Origin: JAJDZL01 sp965221175
GTDB taxonomy: Bacteria > Pseudomonadota > Gammaproteobacteria > Arenicellales > JAJDZL01
NCBI GenBank assembly: GCA_965221175.1
Contig: OZ244867.1
Span: 2,604,001-2,668,000 of the forward strand
Reading direction: 5' to 3'
Length of the DNA: 64,000 bases
The notes under the pieces were generated by a model. The model was not told where the DNA came from. It did not search any database and saw nothing but the letters and a program-made list of their open reading frames with translations. The position numbers and the translations under genes are program-made. This document shows, piece after piece, positions 27,612 to 36,818 of this stretch (position 1 is the first letter of the stretch; each line of letters starts with the position of its first letter).

Positions 27612-28573
27612 ACGCGAAAGTCTATATCGACGGTCAGGCTGGAACGACCGGTCTGGTGATTTATGATTTTCTGGACGATCGGGACGATATTGAAATATTA
27701 CGACTTCCTGATGCCGAAAGAAAAAATGAATCTGCGCGTCAGGATGCCATAAGCCAATCTGACTTGACAATTCTGTGCCTGCCGGATGATGCGGCCGAAC
27801 AGGCTATTCAGTGGGCGGCAGCGTCCAACACGAAATTCATAGACGCAAGTTCTGCACATCGAGTATCGGAAGGTTGGACCTACGGATTGCCTGAATTGGG
27901 CAATGAGACGCGTGAAGAAATCAGAAATTCCAGCCTCGTCAGCAACCCGGGGTGTTATCCCACCGGTGTCATACTAATGTTGCGCCCGTTGATTGCTGAA
28001 GGAATAATCGCTGCTGAGAGCCCCATCATCGTTCATGCGCTTTCGGGATATTCGGGGGGAGGACGGCAGCTGATCGAACGCTGGGAAGATCCCAATCTCG
28101 ACTTGCTGTCGCTTCCATTCTCCACACCGTATGCTCTAGATCGAGTGCACAAACACATACCGGAGATGATGAAGTATTCAGGACTTCGAAATGAACCTCA
28201 ATTCCTGCCGCGTGTCGGGCCTTTTCTGCAAGGAATGCGCGTTGAAATTCCGTTGCATGCGTCACTATTCAATAACTCTGGCAACGATGTTGCAGAACAG
28301 ATAAGCAACGTTCTTTTTGATCGATATCAGAACGAATTGTTTGTTGGCGTAACCTCGGTCAGTCCTGACAATCTTGATGAATTTCAATTGAATCCCTGCG
28401 TCCGAAATGGCACAAATCGCATTGAAATTTTCATCTACAACCATCCAAGCGGTCATGTATTACTCGTTGCAATACTTGACAATCTGGGTAAGGGTGCAGG
28501 CGGCACCGCGGTGCAGTCGATGAATCTGATGCTGGGTTTTGATGAAAGCGCTGGTTTATTTTACGATCCTTGA
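27608..28573 (+). CDS. argC: N-acetyl-gamma-glutamyl-phosphate reductase, type 2
   Basis: It reduces N-acetylglutamyl phosphate to the semialdehyde in arginine synthesis. The 321-residue protein is the shorter, less common form, with the N-terminal NADP site reading VYIDGQAGTTGL rather than GxxGYxG and the catalytic Cys in SNPGCYPTG near residue 116. HALSGYSGGGRQ is also typical. Its translational coupling to an ABC importer ATPase is unexpected for a housekeeping arginine gene. It may supply or process a compound linked to the importer, or simply be carried with it. argE lies 20 kb away. Confidence 0.9.
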   Translation: MNAKVYIDGQAGTTGLVIYDFLDDRDDIEILRLPDAERKNESARQDAISQSDLTILCLPDDAAEQAIQWAAASNTKFIDASSAHRVSEGWTYGLPELGNETREEIRNSSLVSNPGCYPTGVILMLRPLIAEGIIAAESPIIVHALSGYSGGGRQLIERWEDPNLDLLSLPFSTPYALDRVHKHIPEMMKYSGLRNEPQFLPRVGPFLQGMRVEIPLHASLFNNSGNDVAEQISNVLFDRYQNELFVGVTSVSPDNLDEFQLNPCVRNGTNRIEIFIYNHPSGHVLLVAILDNLGKGAGGTAVQSMNLMLGFDESAGLFYDP

Positions 28574-28590
28574 CTTCGGTTCAGTTGTAG

Positions 28591-29718
28591 TTATGTCCTA
28601 GAACGTGATTGTTTCTGGCGTGCTTGCTGTATTGCTGATTGGAAGTTTTCGCTATCGTACTGTCTAGCTAGGTCGGCGAGGCCGACAATGATGTCTTTGA
28701 CAACCGACGTTCCTTGATACACAAAAGATGTGTAGAGTTGAAGGAGATCGGCGCCTGCGAGAATTTTATCCCATGCGTCTTCGGTAGATGAAATACCGCC
28801 TGTTCCAATAATTATCATGGAATTTCCGGCCACTTCCGATGCGGTGCGAATGACCTGCGTCGACATTTCGTGAAGCGGTTTGCCGCTCAGACCACCGTTT
28901 TCTTTGTAGTTTTTGTGAGTACCGTACGTTGGACGCGTGACTGTGGTATTGGTTGCGATAATTGCATCAATTTTTCGATTGGCTGCGATTTCAACAATCG
29001 CTTCAATGTCTTTTGTTTCTAATTCCGGAGAAATTTTAATCGCTATCGGTACTGTTTTGCCTGCATGCGCGGGAGCCAGATTTACTCTCTCCTGTGTGAT
29101 GGCTTCAAGCAGCTCGTCAAGACGGGCAACGTTTTGCAAGTCTCGAAGGCCGGGTGAATTTGGTGAAGAAATATTTACGGCTATATAGTCAGCATAGCGG
29201 TAGACGCCTTTGAAACAGCGGACATAGTCCATAGTTGCACGTTCATTTGGAGTATTGGTATTTTTACCAATGTTGATTCCAAGTACAGTCGCTCTTGGTG
29301 ATGATTTGATTTTTTGCAGGTTGAGGACAAATGCATCCAGACCGCAACTATTGAAACCAAGCCGATTGATAATCGCTTGATCGTCGATTATTCGAAAAAT
29401 GCGTTTGCCTGGGTTACCCAGTTGCGGGCTAGGCGTGACCGTTCCGAGTTCAATGAATCCGAATCCCATGCCTGCGAGAGCTGGGAAAGCCAAGCCGTCT
29501 TTGTCAAATCCTGCTGCAAGGCCCACCGGATTTTGGAACTGGGTTCCGAGTGCTTTAACTGGCAGTGTCGGCACTCGATCCCCCACTAGCAATTCTTCTA
29601 AAACAGTCAGTCTGCTACTGTCTGAAATTTTGCCTAGCAGTCGCATTGCAAGACTATGCGAGGATTCCTCGTCCATCCGCATGAGAACAGGGCGAATCAA
29701 TTTATACGGAGAAATCAT
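28591..29718 (-). CDS. pyrD: Dihydroorotate dehydrogenase (quinone), class 2
   Basis: It oxidises dihydroorotate to orotate with membrane quinone as acceptor. The 375-residue protein has the class 2 N-terminal membrane-contact helix and the motifs NPVGLAAGFDKDG, NRLGFNSCGLDAF, NISSPNSPGLRDLQ and IGTGGISSTEDAWDKI. I placed the start at ATG 29718 (MISPYKLIRPVLM), which overlaps the upstream pseudouridine synthase stop by 1 nt (TGATG). The frame is open 11 codons further. Confidence 0.95.
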   Translation of the reverse strand: MISPYKLIRPVLMRMDEESSHSLAMRLLGKISDSSRLTVLEELLVGDRVPTLPVKALGTQFQNPVGLAAGFDKDGLAFPALAGMGFGFIELGTVTPSPQLGNPGKRIFRIIDDQAIINRLGFNSCGLDAFVLNLQKIKSSPRATVLGINIGKNTNTPNERATMDYVRCFKGVYRYADYIAVNISSPNSPGLRDLQNVARLDELLEAITQERVNLAPAHAGKTVPIAIKISPELETKDIEAIVEIAANRKIDAIIATNTTVTRPTYGTHKNYKENGGLSGKPLHEMSTQVIRTASEVAGNSMIIIGTGGISSTEDAWDKILAGADLLQLYTSFVYQGTSVVKDIIVGLADLARQYDSENFQSAIQQARQKQSRSRT

Positions 29719-30443
29719 CAGAAATTCTCGTCCGTTCCCAGTAGGCGCCATTTGCCGGACCGAAGCGGTCCCAAACGAACGTTTCCAATTCTCACTCTCT
29801 TGAGTCCGACTACTTCAAGTCCAACCATGGCACACATTCTACGAATCTGCCGTTTTCGACCTTCTGTAAGTATCATTCGAAAGTATTTTTTATCGAGAGG
29901 TTCCACTATTGCTTTGTGCAGGATGATATCGTCCAGTTTGAGTCCGTGCGAGAGTCTTTTGATCTGACCGGCACGCATCGGTTTGTCTACGCGTACCAGA
30001 TATTCTTTTTCTATCTGGGAATCGGATGCAATAAGTTTTCGCGCAATTCGTCCGTCTTGCGTGAACACAAGCAGACCGCTTGAGTCGATGTCGAGTCTGC
30101 CCGCTGGTGCAAGCCCGTTAATCGGCCAATTGATCGTTCGGGTATCTGGAAGTTCCTGACTTTGATACTGCCTCTGTCGCTTTATGAGGGATACGGCAGG
30201 TTTGTAATTCTTTTCGGGTTGGCTTGATACGTAGCCTATCGGTTTGTTGAGCAGTATCGTGAGCATTTGCTTCTGATATTCTTGAGCCTGTTGGTCGACT
30301 ACGACCTGACAGTCGTCATCAACTTGTGTGCCTAGCTCACATACGACTTTGCCATCAACCTGCAACCACCCATTCTGAATGAAGAGTTCGGCTTCCCGTC
30401 GAGAACAGATTCCTTTCTGTGAGAGGTATTTAGATAGTCTCAT
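29718..30443 (-). CDS. 23S rRNA pseudouridine synthase, RluF-like (RsuA family)
   Basis: It isomerises a uridine in rRNA. Residues 1-60 form an S4 RNA-binding domain (MRLSKYLSQKGICSRREAE). The catalytic domain carries GRLDIDSSGLLVFTQDG with the catalytic Asp, and LTEGRKRQIRRMCAMVGLEV near the end. QIRRMC followed by LKRVRIGNV resembles RluF more than RsuA or RluB. It is 241 residues long and coupled to pyrD downstream. Target position in rRNA cannot be read from sequence. Confidence 0.88.
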   Translation of the reverse strand: MRLSKYLSQKGICSRREAELFIQNGWLQVDGKVVCELGTQVDDDCQVVVDQQAQEYQKQMLTILLNKPIGYVSSQPEKNYKPAVSLIKRQRQYQSQELPDTRTINWPINGLAPAGRLDIDSSGLLVFTQDGRIARKLIASDSQIEKEYLVRVDKPMRAGQIKRLSHGLKLDDIILHKAIVEPLDKKYFRMILTEGRKRQIRRMCAMVGLEVVGLKRVRIGNVRLGPLRSGKWRLLGTDENF

Positions 30444-31106
30444 AAAACATCAGCGAGCAATTAATTCGATTCGGCACCAGACACATTTTTCATTTTTCCT
30501 ACTGAGCCCGTGTGACGACAACCTTTATATCGCTTTCATCAGTTTGCTGTAGGATGATTGAATATTGTTGTATCGACTTCAACACAACAGTTTAACTATT
30601 TTCTATTGCTGTCAGAGGTCCAGGAAATCCGAGATTACGATTTTAGACAAATTTAACAGGTATGAAAAATCAATTGATACATGGTCAAACTCTTGGAATA
30701 AGCGTCTGTGTAGCGTGAATCGCAATAGAAAGCGCGTCCTCCAGCAGGGAGATGGAGAGTATGGACGCTTTCGCAATCCGTGCTCGAATTCGCCACTTGA
30801 ACTGTGATCGGTAGTCATCCGTAATATCGGATATATTTTCGCTACAGACCACTGGAGCACTTGAACTGAAACGGTGACTAAAAATGTTTTATGGATTTCC
30901 AGGTAAAATTCAGAGAGTTGATAAGCCTTTCCGGCATTTTGATCACATTTCACCTGGGTTCATGGTTTACAGACAATTGCTAAATTCGAAGAAAGAGTAC
31001 ATGAATCACCATACTCAAACTGTAAAAGAATCAGCTAATGATTTCCGTTATTCAAGGTTGAAACTCTTTCGAAAACTTGAACAGACCTACAGTTGAAGGC
31101 GTCGTC
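30444..31106. other. Gene-poor divergent region upstream of the nucleotidase
   Basis: About 660 bases between the divergent pseudouridine synthase and 5'-nucleotidase genes. Open frames on both strands here lack ribosome sites and family features. A stable hairpin lies at 30728-30782, and an 11-base direct repeat, CACTTGAACTG, occurs twice near 30793 and 30858. Confidence 0.45.
30728..30782 (+). other. Hairpin, possible structured RNA or leader element
   Basis: GAAAGCG(C)GTCC and GGACGCTTTC pair over 10 bp with one bulged C. Inside the loop, TCCA and TGGA can add an inner stem. It lies 325 bases before the 5'-nucleotidase start in a region without genes. It matches no RNA family I can name. 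Confidence 0.4.
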
Positions 31107-32618
31107 ATGAGACTTTCCCGTTTCTCGGTTACATTTATCCTTACTGGCTGGTATTTACTGCTGTCAGCAGCAAGCCATGCGGAACCTACGAAGATTACTT
31201 TCCTCCATGTCAACGACGTTTATGAGATTGAACCCAGAGATGGCAAGGGAGGATTTGCTCCGCTGATGACACTTTTGGAGCAGGAACGCGCAACTTCTTC
31301 GCACACAATCACTACATTTGGCGGGGATTTATTCTCACCATCAATACTATCCGGGATAACCAAGGGTGCCCATATGGTGGAGATGATGAATGCCATTGGA
31401 ACTGATATAGCCGTGGTGGGCAACCACGAATATGACTTTGGTCCCGAAGTGGCATCTAAAAACTTTGCGGCATCTGAATTCCCATGGTTGGGGACTAATG
31501 TGCTTGGTTATGATGGCAAAATTAGTGGCAAGCTCAGTTCTGGTTTTATTATCGAAAAGGGAGGCTACAAGCTAGGTTTTTTTGGATTGATTACGCAGGA
31601 AACAGAATATATTTCCAGTCCGGGTGTGGATATTGAATTCGCTCCATACATTGAAACTGCGCAAAATGCGATTGAGGAACTGAAAGCCAACGGTGCCGAA
31701 GTGATTGTTGCACTGACGCATATGGACATCGCCGATGACCAGGAATTGGCGCAAAAAGTTGAAGGAATTCACCTCATTTTGGGAGGTCACAACCACAATC
31801 CAATGACCATTGTTGAAAACGGTATAGCAATAATGAAGTCGGGCAGCAACGCACACTATCTGGGAATCATGGAGCTGAATCTGAACCGGGTCGACAAACG
31901 AGGTTCGAAGTCACTCTCAGTAATACCGCAGTGGCGGCTCATCACAACCGCTGGAGTACAGAAACACTCCGAAATCCAATCCTTGGTCGAAAATTTCAAT
32001 GCCATACTCGATGAAGCATCCAAAGAGGTTTTGGGTACTACGTCCGTAGAGTTGGATAGTCGCCGAACCAGTGTTCGTTCCAGGGAGACTTCCATGGGCA
32101 ACCTTATCGCTGAGGCGATGCGATGGAGTGTTGGTGCAGACGTCGGAATTGCAAATGGCGGTGGTATTCGCGGCGACCGCATCTATGCAGTCGATTCGAA
32201 AATCTCCCGTAAGGATCTCCTCAAAGAGCTTCCTTTTGGCAATAAGACAGTTTTGATTGAACTGTCTGGATACGATCTTGCTGCAGCGCTTGAGAACAGT
32301 GTCTCACGAATTGAACAATATTCCGGTCGTTTTTTACAGATAGCAGGCATGACATTTGTTTATGACCCCGCGACTCCTGTGGGCAACCGGGTCATGGAAA
32401 TCACTGTCGGTGGCTCACCGCTCGAATCGACAAGGACCTATACGATTGCAGCTAGCGATTTTATTGCAAACGGAGGTGACGAGTTCGAGTCGTTGAAAAA
32501 TGGTAATTTACTGATTGACGGTTCTGGCGCCAAATTGATTGTAACTGCACTCATTGACTATATCAATTACAGGGGTACGGTGGATTCTGAAGTGGATGGC
32601 CGAATTCGTAGATTGTGA
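31107..32618 (+). CDS. Secreted 5'-nucleotidase/2',3'-cyclic phosphodiesterase family protein
   Basis: A UshA-type periplasmic hydrolase of nucleotides. A signal peptide with a long hydrophobic core ends at ASHA. The metallophosphatase domain has LHVNDVYE (metal-binding Asp/His), GGDLFSPS, VGNHEYDFG, ALTHMD and GGHNHN. The C-terminal nucleotide-binding domain has NGGGIRGD, DLLKELPFGN and ASDFIANGGDEFES. The start ATG 31107 follows GAAGG. The frame is open 10 codons upstream, but those residues do not suit a signal peptide. It could also act on other sugar-phosphate or nucleotide substrates. Confidence 0.9.
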   Translation: MRLSRFSVTFILTGWYLLLSAASHAEPTKITFLHVNDVYEIEPRDGKGGFAPLMTLLEQERATSSHTITTFGGDLFSPSILSGITKGAHMVEMMNAIGTDIAVVGNHEYDFGPEVASKNFAASEFPWLGTNVLGYDGKISGKLSSGFIIEKGGYKLGFFGLITQETEYISSPGVDIEFAPYIETAQNAIEELKANGAEVIVALTHMDIADDQELAQKVEGIHLILGGHNHNPMTIVENGIAIMKSGSNAHYLGIMELNLNRVDKRGSKSLSVIPQWRLITTAGVQKHSEIQSLVENFNAILDEASKEVLGTTSVELDSRRTSVRSRETSMGNLIAEAMRWSVGADVGIANGGGIRGDRIYAVDSKISRKDLLKELPFGNKTVLIELSGYDLAAALENSVSRIEQYSGRFLQIAGMTFVYDPATPVGNRVMEITVGGSPLESTRTYTIAASDFIANGGDEFESLKNGNLLIDGSGAKLIVTALIDYINYRGTVDSEVDGRIRRL

Positions 32619-33133
32619 GTTTGAAGAGCAGGTTTGCCTTACTATCGAAATTACAGTTCGCAAATCAGATTTCGTTCGATTTGTGTGGTCAGGTGACATT
32701 GATCCCAGCGATTGATGGGAGTGGCAATTCAGTCTGGATTACACCGCATGCTTTGTTGAATTGAAAATTTGTCTTTTGCCAAGACGAGCTAGATTGCCGT
32801 CGATACTTGGCCAGTCATTCGATAATCGTTGATGCTGCTCCATTTGATGGTCAAGTGTCATGGAATTTCATCTGTAGAGTGCAAGGTATGCTTGATCTGC
32901 CTGTTCGGCATTGAAAACCATCGAACCAAAGACACAGGATTCATGGAGTCGATAGAGTAAGCTGCCACTAACAACACTGTTCGGCATGGCGCTGGAAATT
33001 CTGGTTCTTCATGGTAGTGTACATGTTGAAGCATCAAGAAACTCTTGAATACAGGCATTTGATGTCGAGATGATTCTATAATCGTTTCTTGCGCTGAATT
33101 CAACACTTCAACTGCAATTGGAAAGCAACGATT
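32619..33133. other. Gene-poor region upstream of gpsA
   Basis: About 515 bases. A minus-strand frame of 98 codons runs through it but starts inside gpsA and has no ribosome site or family features. I see no RNA gene, repeat or clear promoter. Confidence 0.4.
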
Positions 33134-34156
33134 TTGCGAAATCCAGCTAGACATAAACTAACCGTTGTTGGCGGTGGGTCATGGGGCACTGCGATTGCAG
33201 CTTGGTTAGCGCGTAACGGGCACGTTACCCGAATTTGGGCCCGCTCCGATAGTGTGGTCGATGATATCAACCTTCATCATCAAAACAGTCGGTTTCTTCC
33301 TGATGTCAATTTACCAGAAGCACTGACTGCATTCAAAAGACTTGATGAAGCAATGGAAGGAAGTTCTGGTGTTGTTTTAGTTGTGCCCAGTCATGCATTT
33401 GAGGAGAATTTAACTGCCATATCTCAAAACCTTTCCCGAATGAGGTACCGCCCAAAACCTGTCGTGGTATGGGGCACTAAAGGATTTCAGCCAGATAGCG
33501 GTCGGCTGTTAAGCGAGGTTGCGGACAGTATCCTCGGAAACAATGCATTTACTGCAGTTCTTTCAGGTCCAAGTTTCGCTGTAGAAATAGTAGCAGAACT
33601 CCCGGCGGCGCTGGTTGTCGGAACACACGCCAAAGATCAGGCAGAGTCAATAGCGGATTGGTTTAGAAACGATTTGGTAAGAATTTACGCAAGTTCTGAC
33701 ATGGTCGGCGTTCAATTGGGCGGTGCCTTAAAGAATGTAATTGCAATTGCTGCCGGAGTAAGCGATGGTCTTGGATTTGGGATCAACGCCCGTACTGCAT
33801 TAATGACTCGTGGATTGGCCGAAATGTGCCGGCTTGGGCAGGCAATGGGGGCAAAAGAGGGAACCTTGATGGGACTGGCGGGCATGGGTGATCTAATTTT
33901 GACATGTTCAGGTGATCTGTCACGTAACCGAAGAGTGGGGCTGGGACTGGGACAGGGAAGACGGATGGAAGACATTCTGAAAGATATTGGTCAGGAAGCG
34001 GAGGGAATACGTACAGCAAAGGCGGTCAATGGACTGAGACAGCGAATGAAAGTAGATATGCCAATATCAACCCAGGTTTACCGGCTGCTATTCGAGGGCT
34101 TGTCTGCACTGGATGCGGTTCACGAACTTATGCTTAGAGATCCTGCTAAAGAATGA
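33134..34156 (+). CDS. gpsA: Glycerol-3-phosphate dehydrogenase [NAD(P)+]
   Basis: It reduces dihydroxyacetone phosphate to sn-glycerol 3-phosphate for phospholipid synthesis. The 340-residue protein has the N-terminal Rossmann motif VVGGGSWGTAIA, the WGTKGF segment, VLSGPSFAVE, the catalytic-lysine region GGALKNVIAIAAGVSDGLG and the GLAGMGDLILTCSG loop. It starts with TTG at 33134 (RNPARHKLTVVGGGSWG) after GAAAG. The gene stands alone between two gene-poor regions. Confidence 0.95.
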   Translation: MRNPARHKLTVVGGGSWGTAIAAWLARNGHVTRIWARSDSVVDDINLHHQNSRFLPDVNLPEALTAFKRLDEAMEGSSGVVLVVPSHAFEENLTAISQNLSRMRYRPKPVVVWGTKGFQPDSGRLLSEVADSILGNNAFTAVLSGPSFAVEIVAELPAALVVGTHAKDQAESIADWFRNDLVRIYASSDMVGVQLGGALKNVIAIAAGVSDGLGFGINARTALMTRGLAEMCRLGQAMGAKEGTLMGLAGMGDLILTCSGDLSRNRRVGLGLGQGRRMEDILKDIGQEAEGIRTAKAVNGLRQRMKVDMPISTQVYRLLFEGLSALDAVHELMLRDPAKE

Positions 34157-34466
34157 TCAAGTACATTCGAATCCATTCTTCCGCCATGCTTCAAATATTA
34201 CAATGACAACTGCGTTCGGCTGGTTGAGAATTCAATTGTTGGGACGCATTGGCAGCTTTAGACTTTGTTCGCTTCTGACGTTCGTGCGAATCTCCTCAGG
34301 AAGCCCGGATGTTTCATAACAAAAATTCTTGTATGGGCGATTGATTCTTGGATTTCTTTTGTCGCATTTCGCGCTGAATCTATGTCAGAAAGTGTTGTGT
34401 CAATGATATTTGTACGATTACTGTGGGAACCCCAATCACTCCAACGCTTGGCATGAAACTATTCTC
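34157..34466. other. Spacer before the secreted-protein array
   Basis: About 310 bases with no gene or RNA that I can support. The last 57 bases are open in frame with the first array gene, from an ATG at 34410, but the paralogues indicate that translation starts at the GTG at 34467. Confidence 0.4.
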
Positions 34467-34994
34467 GTGCTCACAATAATCAAATCCTGTATTGTGACAG
34501 TTGTGTTGCCATTGTTCTGTATGGCAGCTTACGCTGAATCTACCGATCATATCGGGCCGGACCCAATTAAATCGGAGAATTGTCTGACTATCACCCCTGG
34601 ACATTCTGTTGTCTGCAGTGGAAGGCAATTCGAATCAGAATCGAATTTTAGACCTACAGTCACTTTTAATTGCGGTCCAGGAATATTCATTCTGCTCACG
34701 CATGAGCCCGTCTCGAAACACTCATCACTGAGAGAAGTTACGCTGCTGTCCGATGACGGGAATTTTTCTGAACAGTGGTTGGCCGTGTCGGCAACTCAGT
34801 CGGCGATGCTGGTTTTCTACAGTGGAGCAGATTCTTCTGACTATTATTGGATACTCAGACTGATGGGGCGACTTCAAACACCTGGTTCCAGCCTGTTTGG
34901 ATTTTCAATCAAAAACAAAGTTACCAGGGGTATATTCGAATTCGACTATTCGGATGTGAAACTGATAGAACAGATAATCCCCAATTGTGGATGA
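34467..34994 (+). CDS. Secreted four-cysteine protein, array copy A
   Basis: First of five tandem paralogues of unknown function. I placed the start at GTG 34467 (VLTIIKSCIVTVVLPLFCMAA) because it aligns with the starts of the other copies; an ATG lies 19 codons upstream. A signal peptide ends at AYA. The mature protein of about 150 residues has Cys-x10-Cys-x18-Cys and a last Cys in the C-terminal NCG. Shared blocks are ITPGHSVVCSGRQ, PTVTF, LLTHEPVS, QWLAVSATQSA and GIFEFDYSD. It is probably a beta-rich periplasmic or secreted protein held by two disulfides. It shares most with copy D. Confidence 0.8.
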   Translation: MLTIIKSCIVTVVLPLFCMAAYAESTDHIGPDPIKSENCLTITPGHSVVCSGRQFESESNFRPTVTFNCGPGIFILLTHEPVSKHSSLREVTLLSDDGNFSEQWLAVSATQSAMLVFYSGADSSDYYWILRLMGRLQTPGSSLFGFSIKNKVTRGIFEFDYSDVKLIEQIIPNCG

Positions 34995-35088
34995 ATAGCG
35001 TGCTGGGTGAGTATTGGGTTCAGAGTCGATGGAGTCTGTCAAATTAATTTATGATTGCACTACAACCAATGATGTTTGAAGAAGTTTT

Positions 35089-35613
35089 ATGTTTAAAAAT
35101 TGTGTGAAATGGATCGTGTTTGGTTTGCTTGTAACGGTGAACAGTGTTGCAAGTACTCAGTCAGAACCAGACAAGTTGAACTGGAATCAGTCTGGCAACT
35201 GCTGGTTTGCCGAACCCGGGTTCCTGTACTGTGCTGAAAATCATCCATACTCTGAAACTGCTACCTATCAACACACTTTTTTGACTTTGATCTGTCATGA
35301 GCAATATCGAGCCGTTCTACTCAGCCATGATCCTATTTCTACTGAATCAACCGTTAGATCAGTGAATTCAGATTTCGGAATTCTAAAGTATTCAGATTCC
35401 TGGATTGCAACATCGGCAACAGAAACTTTCATGTCAAATCATATAAGCGCTGACAATGACGGGTATTTCAATTCAATTAATGGGTTGAACGATCCTCGGA
35501 GCGGAAGTTTCAAATTCTCAATTAACTCGGGAGAGGTTGTAGGAGAAATTGAATTGACTGGTGAGGAGCATCAAGTTGTGGGTGCCTATATGGATCTGTG
35601 TGAATCTCAGTGA
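35089..35613 (+). CDS. Secreted four-cysteine protein, array copy B (divergent)
   Basis: A 174-residue divergent member of the same family. It has a different signal peptide (MFKNCVKWIVFGLLVTVNSVAS), but the mature part keeps the layout: NCWFAEPGFLYC (Cys-x9-Cys), Cys after 20 more residues in TLIC, LLSHDPIS in place of LLTHEPVS, SWIATSATET in place of QWLAVSATQS, and a C-terminal LCESQ. Its 3' end (TCTCAG plus stop) and the following 37 bases reappear before copies D and E, which shows that it was next to the ancestor of copies C-E when the array expanded. Function is unknown. Confidence 0.78.
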   Translation: MFKNCVKWIVFGLLVTVNSVASTQSEPDKLNWNQSGNCWFAEPGFLYCAENHPYSETATYQHTFLTLICHEQYRAVLLSHDPISTESTVRSVNSDFGILKYSDSWIATSATETFMSNHISADNDGYFNSINGLNDPRSGSFKFSINSGEVVGEIELTGEEHQVVGAYMDLCESQ

Positions 35614-35647
35614 TATTTCCCAAATTGATTGAAATGCGAGGACTCTT

Positions 35648-36168
35648 GTGCTTACACTGACTAAATCCTTTTTCTGGTAGTTGTGTTGCCATTGTTCTGT
35701 ATGGCAGTTTATGCTCAATCTACCGATCATAACGTATCGAGAAATTGTAAAGCTATCACCCCCGGACATTCTGTTGTCTGCAGTGGAAGGCAACTCGAAT
35801 CTGATTCGAATTTCAGCCCCACAGTCACTATTATTTGCAGTTCGTCGCAATTGATTTTAATGCTGCTCACGCATGAACCCCTCTCCATTGACTCGCAACT
35901 GAGAAACGTCACGCTGCAGTACAATGACGGAAACAACTGGTTTAAGATTACCGAAAAGTGGTTCACCCTGTCAGCAACTAAGTCGACGATACATTTTTAC
36001 GGCGGAGAATATGCTTCTTGGATATACAGATTGTTGTCGGATCAATTAGTACGTGGTGTCGGTGTGTTTGAATTTTTAATTGAAAGCGGAGGAGTTACCA
36101 AGGGTATATTTGAACTCGATGACTCGGATGCGGAACTGATGACACCGTTAACCGCCAGTTGTGGATGA
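35648..36168 (+). pseudogene. Secreted four-cysteine protein, array copy C, frameshifted in the signal peptide
   Basis: It opens with the same GTG and GAGGACTCTT leader as copies D and E (GTG 35648), but one base is missing in the signal-peptide region (AAATCCTTTTTCTGG versus AAATTCTGTTTTCTGG in copy E), so the first frame stops at TAG after 10 codons. The rest, open from a GTG at 35683, is intact: LPLFCMAVYA, then Cys-x10-Cys-x18-Cys, LLTHEPLS, KWFTLSATKS and the end SCG. From GTG 35683 only an 11-residue signal remnant would be made. It is a recent pseudogene, a phase-variable copy, or a sequencing error in the T-run. Confidence 0.7.
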
Positions 36169-36290
36169 ATGGCGTGCTGGGGGAGTATTGGATTCAGAGT
36201 CGGTTGAATCTGTCAAATTGATTTACGATTGTATTGTAGCTAGTGATTCTCAGTGATATTTCCCAAATTGATTGAAATGCGAGGACTCTT

Positions 36291-36818
36291 ATGCTTGCAC
36301 TGACTAAATTCTGTTTTCTGGCAGTTGTGTTGCCGTTGTTCTGTATGGCAGCTTATGCTCAATCTACTAATCGTAACGAATCGACAAATTGTAAAGCTAT
36401 CACCCCCGGATATTCTGTTGTCTGCAGTGGAAGGCAACTCGAACCTGAATCGAATTTCAGCCCCACAGTCACTTTTGTTTGCTATTCTCCAGGAATTTTC
36501 GCTCTGCTCACGCATGAACCCGTCTCCACTGACTCGCCGCTGAGAGACGTCACGCTGTTGCACCATGATGGGCTCAACTGGTTTAGGATTACCGAACAGT
36601 GGTTGGTCGTGTCGGCAACTCAGTCGGCGATACAGACTATCCACAGAGGAACAAATTCTGCTTATTATGGTTGGATACTCAGTTTGATGGGGCGACTTCG
36701 AACACCTAGTACCAGTGTGTTTGGTTTTGAAATTGAAAACGGAGTTACCAAAGGTATATTCGAACTCGACTACCTGGATGCGGAACTGATAGAACAGATA
36801 CTCCCCAATTGTGGATGA
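36291..36818 (+). CDS. Secreted four-cysteine protein, array copy D
   Basis: A 175-residue intact copy starting with ATG after GAGGA. The signal peptide is MLALTKFCFLAVVLPLFCMA to AYA. The mature part has Cys-x10-Cys-x18-Cys, PTVTF, LLTHEPVS, EQWLVVSATQSA, GVTKGIFELDYLD and C-terminal NCG. The 43 bases before its start are identical to those before copy C, which points to recent duplication. No enzyme motif, lipobox or membrane anchor is seen. Confidence 0.82.
   Translation: MLALTKFCFLAVVLPLFCMAAYAQSTNRNESTNCKAITPGYSVVCSGRQLEPESNFSPTVTFVCYSPGIFALLTHEPVSTDSPLRDVTLLHHDGLNWFRITEQWLVVSATQSAIQTIHRGTNSAYYGWILSLMGRLRTPSTSVFGFEIENGVTKGIFELDYLDAELIEQILPNCG

Noticed and set aside
30612..30953. Minus-strand open frame of 113 codons in the pseudouridine synthase/nucleotidase gap
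   Set aside because: It has no ribosome site or family features and covers a hairpin and a direct repeat. Non-coding DNA is the simpler view.
32858..33154. Minus-strand open frame of 98 codons before gpsA
   Set aside because: It starts inside gpsA, lacks a ribosome site and has a random-looking composition.
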